Of a stretch of DNA of 16,288 nt, positions 7,517 to 14,454 are shown piece by piece. Source of the DNA: Bacteroidota bacterium (GTDB taxonomy: Bacteria; Bacteroidota; Bacteroidia; Chitinophagales; Chitinophagaceae). The position numbers and the translations under genes are program-made. The notes under the pieces were generated by a model. It was not told the DNA's origin and ran no database searches. It saw nothing but the letters and a program-made list of their open reading frames with translations. Location: the NCBI GenBank assembly GCA_028876035.1, contig JAGWTK010000040.1, positions 1-16,288 of the forward strand, read 5' to 3'. Numbering within the stretch: position 1 is the first letter of the stretch; each line of letters starts with the position of its first letter.

Positions 7517-8616
7517 CAAAAAGCCATCTTCAAACTAAGACCCGGCGAACCGTTTTTAAAGAAATTCTGGAAAAATACGACTGGTTCCAGTTTAATGCGT
7601 TCATCGTACCAGCTCAGCAATCCGGTGCTAAGGCGGAAGCTGCGCGGGTCCATAAAATCACCATTTTGTTTGATGAGATAGCCAAAGGACAGGTGCTGGA
7701 AAAGGGTGAACTGTGCGGTGCCGGCAGGAGCGTGTTGCGCGGGCCTGGCTTCCAGGTCTAATGACAAAAAATGATTACGGTAGGCCTGTAGCTTGTTTTG
7801 AGGATCCTTTGCAAAAAAGAAATAGGTATCCCAGCTAAGCCCGGCCTTATAGGTAATAAAGGGTTTCCTGAACACCAACCAGGCGCTGACGTTTAAGGAA
7901 GGCGTGAAGTAATTTTTATAGTTCTGTAATCCTGCTCCTGCAGTCAGTTGCAGGAAGTCGTCATTGGGGCCGGTATATCCGGCGGGTCGCTCCGCAGAAA
8001 CGGAAGGATCGCCTTTGTCGATGTGCCAGCGACGGGATTTATCCATCACCCACATTGACTTTGAAACATTGTTCAGGCTTTTTATTTTATCGTTTAGCAA
8101 ACCGCCGGTGTATTTATCGAGGTCAGTGATGCGGTTCACAAAAAATCCGAGGCGATAAAGATGCGGTGCCGTTGGATACGTTTTCCTGCCAGGAACTGGA
8201 CGCGCTTCTCCAATGATAAATATTGAATCCTGTGTGAGTTTTAAGGCCGAGATATCTCCGGATTGGATGAGGTAGCTGGCGGAGCCGGGAATGGCAGTTT
8301 GCACACGCAATTTATTTTGACCATCGCTTCCGATGCGGTAGTCAATTCGTTTAGCGGGCAATTCCTCCTGTAATGAATCACGCAGCTGCCGGAAGTCATG
8401 AAGAAAAACGGCGAGGATGGAGTCAATATCTGTGAGGGATTGCAGGTCGTCCGGATGAACCACTTCCACCTGTAGTTGATTGCCATTGCCCATGGCGATA
8501 AGGAATCGTCGGTGGAAATAATCATCCGGCAAGTCAAACAACTTTTCGTTTGTTTGGGCATGGGTTGCCTGGCCGGCACCTGCAAGCAGGGCCATGAGCA
8601 GTACAATGTATTTCAT
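7516..8616 (-). CDS. putative outer-membrane beta-barrel protein of the sigma-factor cassette
   Basis: A 366-residue protein with a signal peptide (1-20, ATHAQT at the cleavage site). A central mixed alpha/beta part (about 25-200) contains a helical stretch rich in Asp, Leu and Gln around 58-85. The C-terminal part (about 215-366) alternates aromatic and polar residues in beta-strand fashion and ends in SLKMAF with a terminal Phe, the outer-membrane insertion signature. No enzyme motif is seen. The ATG lies 2 nt after the TAA of the one-TM protein, so it is translated with the sigma-factor pair. The inference is an envelope component controlled by, or sensing for, that sigma factor. The family is not recognised. 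Confidence 0.7.
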   Translation of the reverse strand: MKYIVLLMALLAGAGQATHAQTNEKLFDLPDDYFHRRFLIAMGNGNQLQVEVVHPDDLQSLTDIDSILAVFLHDFRQLRDSLQEELPAKRIDYRIGSDGQNKLRVQTAIPGSASYLIQSGDISALKLTQDSIFIIGEARPVPGRKTYPTAPHLYRLGFFVNRITDLDKYTGGLLNDKIKSLNNVSKSMWVMDKSRRWHIDKGDPSVSAERPAGYTGPNDDFLQLTAGAGLQNYKNYFTPSLNVSAWLVFRKPFITYKAGLSWDTYFFFAKDPQNKLQAYRNHFLSLDLEARPAQHAPAGTAQFTLFQHLSFGYLIKQNGDFMDPRSFRLSTGLLSWYDERIKLEPVVFFQNFFKNGSPGLSLKMAF

Positions 8617-8618
8617 GG

Positions 8619-9263
8619 TTAATTTGTTTTGAGTGGAATGTTAAGGTTGAAGAGACTGCCGGAAATATTTTTTCCGTTGCCTTGTTTCTTATCAGGAAGG
8701 GCGTTTACGGCACCGGCCGATGCCGTAGGGATGGCTGTTGCCGGGGATGGCTTCAGTTCGTTTATTTGAACAACTTTCAATTGTTTGGATGATCGACTAA
8801 CAATGGCGATGGACTTTGCCGAATCGGCAGGCGGCACAATATCCGGTGATGCAATAATGGCAACCACGGGCGGCAACGTATGTACCGGACGCAGTTTTTT
8901 TGTTGTTGCTTCAGGTTTCTGTTTATGTCGGGCAGACGCTTGCATCAATTCTTTATTGGGGTTTGCTTCCTGATGGATGGGGTCCGACTTGATTTGCGTT
9001 GATTGTTTGTCCGGAGAAGCGAAGACTATCGAAACAGGGACAGCGGGTTCGGTGTCCTTGGTTGCTGTGCGTTGCAGGAATAAAGGAACACACAACGCTG
9101 CAATGCAGGAAGCAGCCAGCCAGTACCAGGCATAGGATCTTTTTTTCGCGGGCGGCGTTAACCGCTCTTCCAGCCGATCCCATGCCAGGACCTTGTTGAA
9201 GCCTGGCTCCGCAGCCGGCTCGTCCAGTTTGCTCCGCCAGCTATTGTGTGTTTCGTTGTTCAT
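8619..9263 (-). CDS. single-pass membrane protein, putative anti-sigma factor
   Basis: A 214-residue protein with a short soluble N-terminus (1-43, containing WRSKLDEPAAEPGFNKVLAW and WDRLEERL), one transmembrane helix (44-63, YAWYWLAASCIAALCVPLFL) and a Pro/Ala/Lys-rich low-complexity periplasmic part. The layout of a cytoplasmic helix with conserved Trp residues, one TM and a periplasmic tail is that of Bacteroidetes anti-sigma proteins that lack a FecR domain. The start overlaps the sigma gene by 23 nt, which strongly suggests translational coupling. No zinc-binding HxxxCxxC motif is visible, so it is not a ZAS-type factor. The role is inferred from topology and position. Confidence 0.65.
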   Translation of the reverse strand: MNNETHNSWRSKLDEPAAEPGFNKVLAWDRLEERLTPPAKKRSYAWYWLAASCIAALCVPLFLQRTATKDTEPAVPVSIVFASPDKQSTQIKSDPIHQEANPNKELMQASARHKQKPEATTKKLRPVHTLPPVVAIIASPDIVPPADSAKSIAIVSRSSKQLKVVQINELKPSPATAIPTASAGAVNALPDKKQGNGKNISGSLFNLNIPLKTN

Positions 9264-9795
9264 AGTGTGTTTCTTTTTGGAGGAGCATTTTTTGCAGCAT
9301 GCTCCTGGCCTTACTCAGTTGCGATTTTGAAGTTCCTTCTGTGATGCCCGTCATTGCAGCGATTTCAATATGGCCATAACCTTCTACTACAAAAAGGTTA
9401 AATACGGTTCGGTAGCCGACCGGTAGCTGCTGGATGAGTTTGTTTATCTCAGACGCTGAAAGGCGGCTCAGCGCGACTTCATCGAGTGGTGTATCGGCCG
9501 CACCTGATTCAGCTACTATGGTAAATGCATTCTTTTTTCGAAGAAACATCAGGCACTGGTTGATCATGATTCGCTTCAGCCAGCCGGCCAGGGCTGCTTC
9601 TCCCTGGAAACGAACATCGCGCAGGTTGACAAAGAACTTATAGAATCCGTCCAGCAGCACTTCTTCCGCATCCTCCCGGTTCCTCACATAGCGTTTGCAC
9701 AGCAGGAACATCGTGTCGCTCCATTTGTCGAACAGATACTTCTGTGCGGCAATGCTTCCCTTCCTGGCTTCGTTGAATATGCTTTCGATATGCAT
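9241..9795 (-). CDS. ECF-type RNA polymerase sigma factor
   Basis: A 184-residue sigma-70-family factor of the extracytoplasmic function class. Region 2 spans about 20-90 (DKWSDTMFLLCKRYVRNREDAEEVLLDGFYKFF, GWLKRIMINQCLMFLRKKN). Region 4 spans about 112-172 (LIQQLPVGYRTVFNLFVVEGY, then the helix-turn-helix GHIEIAAMTGITEGTSKSQLSKAR). The frame is open upstream to a TTG at 9864, directly after the aldo/keto reductase stop. The ATG at 9795 is preferred because it places the start about 20 residues before region 2, as in related Bacteroidetes factors, and the 23 extra residues are Pro-rich and unlike the family. The anti-sigma candidate overlaps the 3' end. The targets are unknown; the cassette itself is a likely one. 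Confidence 0.88.
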   Translation of the reverse strand: MHIESIFNEARKGSIAAQKYLFDKWSDTMFLLCKRYVRNREDAEEVLLDGFYKFFVNLRDVRFQGEAALAGWLKRIMINQCLMFLRKKNAFTIVAESGAADTPLDEVALSRLSASEINKLIQQLPVGYRTVFNLFVVEGYGHIEIAAMTGITEGTSKSQLSKARSMLQKMLLQKETHYEQRNTQ

Positions 9796-9870
9796 CCGGG
9801 TTTGTACAGATGGGTCTGTTGGTATAAATGCGAATGGTAAGTCCGGGGTTGCCCGGGTCGCCAACTTTTT

Positions 9871-10767
9871 TTAGCGGTGTTCCGCGTAATAGTGCGGCGG
9901 CACGGCCTTTCGCACCTGTTGGAGTTCGCCGGCGGTCAGCTCCGGACTACGGAAACAATCGGTCACAACTTTCAATTGTTCCAGGCTTCTTACGCCCACC
10001 ACCGCAGCACTTATCGCAGGATGACAGAGTGCAAAGCGCAGGCTGCTGGCGACCGGGCTCCTGTCGGGACCAGATACACGCCGGATCGCATCCGCAGCCT
10101 TTTCAACAACAGCAGTGTCGCGGTTCAGGTAGGGATGCGCGGGTTTGTTGATCAATAAGCCGCTTGCCAATGCCCCACGCGCCAGCACACCAATGTTTTT
10201 ATCGTGGAGGAAATCGAGTGCACTTTCTTCTGGCCGACGATCGAGCAGACTGTATTGCATCATCACACTAACGATGGATGAACGTGCACTCCAGGCGCGG
10301 ATGACGGATGGCCGGATGGAGGAAATGCCGTAACAGCGAATCTTTCCCTGTTTGCGCAAAGTTTCAAAGGCATCAATGGTTTCGTCGATGGGGTCATTCA
10401 TCGTGCCGCCATGCAACTGGTAGAGATCGATATAGTCGGTATGCAGCCGTCGCAGGCTATTTTCGACTGCCGAAAGAATATAGGATCGCTGTGCATTCCA
10501 GGTCCAGGTTTTGCCATCTGCATTAAGTTGATTTCCTACTTTGGTAGCGAGCACAATCGACTTTCTTTTATCCCGCAGTGCGGAACCCAGCATCGTTTCA
10601 TTGCTGCCACCGCCGTACAAATCAGCCGTGTCGAAGAAATTGATTCCTGCATCGAGTGCGGCAGCAGTAAGGCTGTTCACCATTTGTTGATCATTGGGCA
10701 GGGACATACAACCGAAACCAATCCGGCTTATCTTAAGAGGAGATTTTCCAAGAGAAATAAAATCCAT
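9871..10767 (-). CDS. aldo/keto reductase
   Basis: A 298-residue NAD(P)H-dependent oxidoreductase of the AKR TIM-barrel superfamily. The catalytic tetrad is visible: Asp46 and Tyr51 in FFDTADLYGGG, Lys76 in LATKVG, and His119 in YQLHGG. The C-terminal cofactor segment (VVGVRSLEQLK) is present. The length and the opening LGKSPLKISRIGFGCMSL are typical of the AKR11/YajO-like branch acting on small carbonyl compounds; the physiological substrate cannot be inferred. Its upstream region (10768-10865) holds copies of the word found in the 59-bp array and a 14-bp palindrome, which may be regulatory. The sigma gene downstream may be in the same transcript. A link to the gamma-glutamyl operon upstream is not established, since the array lies between them. 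Confidence 0.92.
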   Translation of the reverse strand: MDFISLGKSPLKISRIGFGCMSLPNDQQMVNSLTAAALDAGINFFDTADLYGGGSNETMLGSALRDKRKSIVLATKVGNQLNADGKTWTWNAQRSYILSAVENSLRRLHTDYIDLYQLHGGTMNDPIDETIDAFETLRKQGKIRCYGISSIRPSVIRAWSARSSIVSVMMQYSLLDRRPEESALDFLHDKNIGVLARGALASGLLINKPAHPYLNRDTAVVEKAADAIRRVSGPDRSPVASSLRFALCHPAISAAVVGVRSLEQLKVVTDCFRSPELTAGELQQVRKAVPPHYYAEHR

Positions 10768-10783
10768 CGATAAAATTTAATAT

Positions 10784-10817
10784 CAGATGTAAGATATTTT
10801 GATGTAAGATATCTTAC
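10784..10817 (-). promoter_or_regulatory. direct repeat and 14-bp palindrome upstream of the aldo/keto reductase
   Basis: Two copies of GATGTAAGATAT (+ strand, 10787-10797 preceded by A, and 10801-10812) lie 17 to 50 nt before the ATG. The second extends into a perfect 14-bp palindrome GTAAGATATCTTAC (10804-10817). On the - strand they read ATATCTTACATC, the word present in the 59-bp repeats on the opposite strand. No clear -7 or -33 box was seen. An operator is one reading; a decayed piece of the array is the other. Confidence 0.45.
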
Positions 10818-10865
10818 CGTGCAAGTCGTTGCGAAGGTTGTTAGCTGCTCATTGTTTGTTGCCGA

Positions 10866-11195
10866 TATATCTCAAATCAGAACATCTTATATATTACATC
10901 TATTCGATCCTTGCCTGATGCCGGTATATCTCAAATCAAAACATCTCATATCTTACATCTATTCGACCATTACCTATTGCTGGTATATCTCAAATCAAAA
11001 CATCTTATATCTTACATCTATTCGGTCCTTGCCTGTTGCCGGTATATCTCAAATCAAAACATCTTATATCTTACATCTATTCGTTCCTTACCTATTGCTG
11101 GTATATCTCAAATCAAAACATCCTATATCTTACATCTATTCGATTCTTGCCTGTTGCCGTTATATCTCAAATCAAAACATCTTATATCTTACATC
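10866..11195. repeat. 59-bp tandem repeat array, five full copies plus a partial sixth
   Basis: Copies start at 10866, 10925, 10984, 11043, 11102 and 11161, exactly 59 nt apart. The last runs 35 nt. The first 41 nt of each copy, beginning TATATCTCAAATCA and ending TTACATCTATTCG, have 0 to 2 differences from consensus. The remaining 18 nt are more variable and alternate: copies 1, 3 and 5 carry TTGCCTG(A/T)TGCC, while copies 2 and 4 carry TTACCTATTGCTGG. This implies a 118-bp duplicated dimer. A degenerate 16-nt version of the 18-nt part precedes copy 1 (10850-10865). The partial copy overlaps the aldehyde dehydrogenase stop codon (complement of 11194-11196) by 2 nt. The unit lacks stop codons in nearly all forward frames, which creates spurious open frames. 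The + strand unit is A/T-rich and poor in G. Confidence 0.95.
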
Positions 11196-12564
11196 ATCCC
11201 CTAATGTGCCATGCCTTCGGTTGCACAAACGCGCGTATGCCCTGGTGGGAGAGCGTAGCGCCCAAGCCGGAATGCTTGCGTCCGCTCCAGGGCAAACCAG
11301 CGCTTACCCGATCGCAGCAGTTCCAGTAGACCGTGCCAGTATTCATTTTTTTCATGATGCTCTCTGCACGCGCAAAATCGTTTGAATACACGCCGGCCGT
11401 CAGTCCGTATTCAGTATCCTGCATCAGCGCTATCGCTGCATCATCGTTCGGCACCTTCATAATCCCGATGATGGGTCCGAAAGACTCCTCGCGCATGAGT
11501 AACATCTCATTCGTAACATCTGCCAGTACGGTCGGTTCAAAGTAATTTCCTTTCCGGTCTATTCTCTTTCCGCCACATAAAAGTTTGGCGCCTTTCTTTA
11601 AAGCATCTTCCACCTGTGCTTCCAGCAGTGTTACCTGGGCAGCCCGGGTAAGCGGACCAATGTATACACCACTCTCTGCGGGCAACCCGATCTTCCATGA
11701 TTTTACTTCAGCTAGAAAGGCAGCAACATATTCATCGTAAATCTTTTCATGCACATAAATGCGCTCGACACTGCAACAGCTCTGTCCGTTATTGTAGAAG
11801 GCACCATCGGCAGTGCCTGCTGCTACGCCGGCAATGTCTGCCACATCATCAGCGATATAAAGCGGGTCCTTGCCACCCAGTTCCAGTTGCACCGGCACCA
11901 GTTTATGCGCTACTTTTCCGGCGATGTATTTACCGGTAGGGTAGCTTCCGGTAAAGAAGTATCCGTCAAGCGGTAAATCGAGAAGGGCGTCGCCCACCGT
12001 GGCAGCACCCAGGGCTACTTCGAAAAGATGCGCCGGCAAGCCGGCTTTGTATAATAGCTTTTGAATGGCCAGGCCAGTCATCAATGTATATTCAGATGGT
12101 TTATACAGTACCGCATTCCCGCCGATCAGTGCAGGGATGAATACATTGGTGCCTACGAGATAAGGATAGTTCCAGGCGGAGATATTGGCGATAACGCCGA
12201 GTGGTTCGTACACGATCTTTTCTTTCGTTCCACCCTCTGTGGTTACCCATTCTTCGGCGAGGTATTGTGCTGAATGATCCAGGAAGAAACGGATGCGGCC
12301 ACGGGCTCCGTTGATCTCATTCAATGACTGTTGCACTGGTTTTCCCATTTCATTGCTGAGGGTTTGCGCCAGTTCGTTCTTTTCTTCATCGAGCAATTCA
12401 TAATACCGTTCAATCACTGCCAGTCGTTCCGCCAAGGGTTTGGCTGCCCAGGCTGGCTGTGCCGCGCGGAGTTGCCGGTATTTTTCCTGCAACGCAGCAG
12501 GACTGTCTTCGGCTATTTCAAGTATCAGTTCCTCTGTGGCCGGGTTGATGATCTTCATGTGCAT
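11194..12564 (-). CDS. NAD(P)-dependent aldehyde dehydrogenase
   Basis: A 456-residue ALDH-superfamily enzyme oxidising an aldehyde to an acid. Conserved residues are present: Asn132 in SAWNYP, Lys155 in LYKPSE, the FTGS nucleotide-binding turn at 204-207, the general base Glu228 in LELGGKDP, and catalytic Cys263 in NNGQSCCSVER. The ATG at 12564 overlaps the preceding TAA as TAATG. A second ATG 6 nt on (12558, giving MKIINPATEE) is an equally possible start. The frame is open further upstream to 12663, but that part lies inside the hydrolase gene. In this operon the likely substrate is a gamma-glutamyl amino-aldehyde, made by the alcohol dehydrogenase. That is the step PuuC performs in the putrescine pathway, but the substrate assignment is inference. 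Confidence 0.92.
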   Translation of the reverse strand: MHMKIINPATEELILEIAEDSPAALQEKYRQLRAAQPAWAAKPLAERLAVIERYYELLDEEKNELAQTLSNEMGKPVQQSLNEINGARGRIRFFLDHSAQYLAEEWVTTEGGTKEKIVYEPLGVIANISAWNYPYLVGTNVFIPALIGGNAVLYKPSEYTLMTGLAIQKLLYKAGLPAHLFEVALGAATVGDALLDLPLDGYFFTGSYPTGKYIAGKVAHKLVPVQLELGGKDPLYIADDVADIAGVAAGTADGAFYNNGQSCCSVERIYVHEKIYDEYVAAFLAEVKSWKIGLPAESGVYIGPLTRAAQVTLLEAQVEDALKKGAKLLCGGKRIDRKGNYFEPTVLADVTNEMLLMREESFGPIIGIMKVPNDDAAIALMQDTEYGLTAGVYSNDFARAESIMKKMNTGTVYWNCCDRVSAGLPWSGRKHSGLGATLSHQGIRAFVQPKAWHIRG

Positions 12565-13283
12565 TATTTGTTTTTGGTAACCGCTTCGAAAAAAGGATCC
12601 AGTACACCGGCCGCAAGGGCAGTGTTTTCCAGCCGGAATTCGTGCATTCGTTCGGGATGCCATTGCACACAGAGCAGAAATGGTTTATCGTGTTTGTCTT
12701 TCCATTCCAGTCCCTCTATGATATCATCATCCGAAACACTGTTCACCGCAAGCACCGGAGCAACGGCCTTCACCGACTGGTGGTGCGCGCTGTTCACGAC
12801 TAACCTGTTTGTTCCGGCAACAGCCGCCAATATGCTACCCTCGTGGATGTGCAGCCCGTGTGCTTTATCGAATTGCCGGTGCTCAGGTGTAACAATCGCT
12901 TTGTGCAATGCATTCTTTTCCGCCATGTCCTGGTGCAGGGTGCCGCCCAGTAAACAATTGATCAGTTGCAGGCCCCGGCACACGCCCAGTACGGGAAGTC
13001 GTTTTTCCTGTGCCCGTTGAAACAAAGCAGCTTCGAAGGCATCGCGTTTCTCATACAGCTTCGCGGGCATATTGGGGTACACCAGGCGATCACTTTTATA
13101 ATAAGAAGGATGGATGTCAACGCCGCCGGACAAAACAAGTCCGTCGCACTGCTCAATATCTCCTTCGTTCTCGTGCGCCTCGGCAGAAAGGGTGATAATA
13201 TTTACCCTCGTATCGCGACTGAGCCATCGCAGGTAGTGGTCATGTTTGGGCTTTGATCCGGTATAACTAACGCCGATGTTCAT
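12564..13283 (-). CDS. class I glutamine-amidotransferase-type gamma-glutamyl hydrolase (PuuD-like)
   Basis: A 239-residue protein of the peptidase C26 / PuuD family, which cleaves gamma-glutamyl amides such as gamma-glutamyl-GABA. The catalytic triad is visible: Cys102 in LGVCRGLQLIN, and His209 and Glu211 in VQWHPE. The oxyanion stretch LVLSGGVDIHP (49-59) and NSAHHQSVK (164-172) are typical. The gene lies 5 nt after the alcohol dehydrogenase stop and overlaps the next gene in a TAATG junction. In the inferred pathway it performs the last step, freeing glutamate and an amino acid (glycine, if the start is ethanolamine). No amidotransferase partner domain is present, which fits a stand-alone hydrolase. 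Confidence 0.88.
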   Translation of the reverse strand: MNIGVSYTGSKPKHDHYLRWLSRDTRVNIITLSAEAHENEGDIEQCDGLVLSGGVDIHPSYYKSDRLVYPNMPAKLYEKRDAFEAALFQRAQEKRLPVLGVCRGLQLINCLLGGTLHQDMAEKNALHKAIVTPEHRQFDKAHGLHIHEGSILAAVAGTNRLVVNSAHHQSVKAVAPVLAVNSVSDDDIIEGLEWKDKHDKPFLLCVQWHPERMHEFRLENTALAAGVLDPFFEAVTKNK

Positions 13284-13288
13284 GTGCT

Positions 13289-14440
13289 TTACAGGGCAGA
13301 TAAGTAGAGTTGTTTAAATTGGTCGCGGCTAACTGGTTTTGGATTATTGGGATGACAAAAATCCGCTTCCGCCAGGTCGCTGAGGGTTTCGATGTGCTCG
13401 TTCTTTACTCCAATCGCGCCGAGGGTAAGTGGCAGGTTCAATTCCCGGTTGAGATCGAAGAGGCGATTCACAACGGCTTCACCGGTTTGATCTTTTAATT
13501 GCATGGCTGCAGCCATTCTTGCAAAGCGGTCTTCGAAGCCTTCGATATTAAAGCGCATACCATAGGGGAGGTTTACCGCATTCGCCAGGCCATGGTGCGT
13601 ATCAAGCAAAGACGAAAGCGGATGAGCCAATGAATGCACTACGCCCAGTCCTTTTTGAAAGGCCACGGCACCCATCAGCGAAGCTATCATCATTTTGCTG
13701 CGCGAAGCCAGGTCGGGTTGGTTGACAGCGGTGGCGATGGATTCGTTGATAAGCGTGATACCCTCCAGTGCGATACCATCACAAAGGGGGTGGAAACCCT
13801 TTGCCAGGAAGGCCTCCATGTTATGCGTGAGTGCATCCATGCCCGTAGCCGCTGTTACAAAGGGCGGAAGGTCCATTGTTAACAGGGGGTCTGCAAAAAT
13901 GATTTTCGCCAGCAACTTCGGCGAAAATAAAATGCGTTTGCGATGGGTTTCATCTTCAGAGATGATGGCGCTTCTTCCCACTTCGCTGCCGGTACCGCTG
14001 GTAGTAGGCACGGTGATAAAATGCGGCACTTCTTCGGTTACATATTTATCACCCCCAATTAAATCATCGTAATCGAACAAATCCCGGCGATGATAAATCC
14101 GCAATGCGATGGCCCTCGCCACATCCATGGCCGCACCGCCGCCAATGCCAATGATACTGTCTCTTTGTCCTTGCGCAAATGCATCGCCGCCTTTGAGCAC
14201 GTCCGACTTAACCGGGTTTTTATGAATGTCGGAAAAGACCTGTACGCTGATGCCCTTTGATGCGAGTTCATTTTGGAGGGTAGTGAAGAAACCAAGCTGG
14301 CCAACGACTGGATCTGTCACCAACAGTGGTTTGCTGAGTCCGTTGGCGGCGAGGTAGGCCGGTAATTCTTTGATCGCACCCGCACCAAAGCGGATGGTGG
14401 TGGGAAAATTGTACTGTCGCACAATATTAAAATCGGTCAT
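13289..14440 (-). CDS. iron-containing (group III) alcohol dehydrogenase
   Basis: A 383-residue Fe-type alcohol dehydrogenase, related to FucO/EutG and unrelated to zinc ADHs. The NAD-binding GIGGGAAMDVARA (98-110) and TSGTGSEV (147-154) are present. The four metal ligands keep the exact family spacing: Asp202 and His206 in TGMDALTHNMEA, His269 in GVVHSLAHP, and His283 in DTHHGLANAVNLP. It starts 14 nt after the ligase stop. An alcohol dehydrogenase between a glutamine-synthetase-like ligase and a gamma-glutamyl hydrolase suggests it oxidises the hydroxyl of a gamma-glutamylated amino alcohol to the aldehyde. This replaces the flavin oxidase PuuB of putrescine breakdown. The substrate is inferred from context only. 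Confidence 0.93.
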   Translation of the reverse strand: MTDFNIVRQYNFPTTIRFGAGAIKELPAYLAANGLSKPLLVTDPVVGQLGFFTTLQNELASKGISVQVFSDIHKNPVKSDVLKGGDAFAQGQRDSIIGIGGGAAMDVARAIALRIYHRRDLFDYDDLIGGDKYVTEEVPHFITVPTTSGTGSEVGRSAIISEDETHRKRILFSPKLLAKIIFADPLLTMDLPPFVTAATGMDALTHNMEAFLAKGFHPLCDGIALEGITLINESIATAVNQPDLASRSKMMIASLMGAVAFQKGLGVVHSLAHPLSSLLDTHHGLANAVNLPYGMRFNIEGFEDRFARMAAAMQLKDQTGEAVVNRLFDLNRELNLPLTLGAIGVKNEHIETLSDLAEADFCHPNNPKPVSRDQFKQLYLSAL

Positions 14441-14454
14441 TGGTAGCAGCGGGT

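Noticed and set aside
9796..9864. TTG start for the sigma factor
   Set aside because: It adds 23 Pro-rich residues before the usual family start. The ATG at 9795 fits better, though the question stays open (see findings).
9846..9872. Possible + strand terminator, CCGGG-GTTG-CCCGG followed by seven T
   Set aside because: The T run is separated from the stem by about 9 nt and no + strand gene ends there.
10866..11195. CRISPR array
   Set aside because: The 18-nt intervals between the 41-nt conserved parts are related to one another and alternate between two versions. They are not unique spacers, the repeat is too long relative to the spacer, and there is no cas gene.
10866..11195. Integron attC sites, because they are also called 59-base elements
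   Set aside because: The shared length is coincidental. The GTTRRRY / RYYYAAC core sites, imperfect palindromic arms and cassette genes between copies are all missing.
10819..11385. Overlapping open frames in all three + strand frames over the tandem array, coding for Ser/Ile/Tyr-rich repeats
   Set aside because: The 59-bp unit has almost no stop codon in any forward frame and 59 is not a multiple of 3, so the same peptide passes through all frames. The longest frame also runs antisense into the aldehyde dehydrogenase. This is an artefact of repeat composition.
12565..12663. Upstream extension of the aldehyde dehydrogenase by 33 codons
   Set aside because: The extension lies within the hydrolase gene, reads as Cys/Arg-rich sequence unlike the family, and the TAATG junction gives a normal start.
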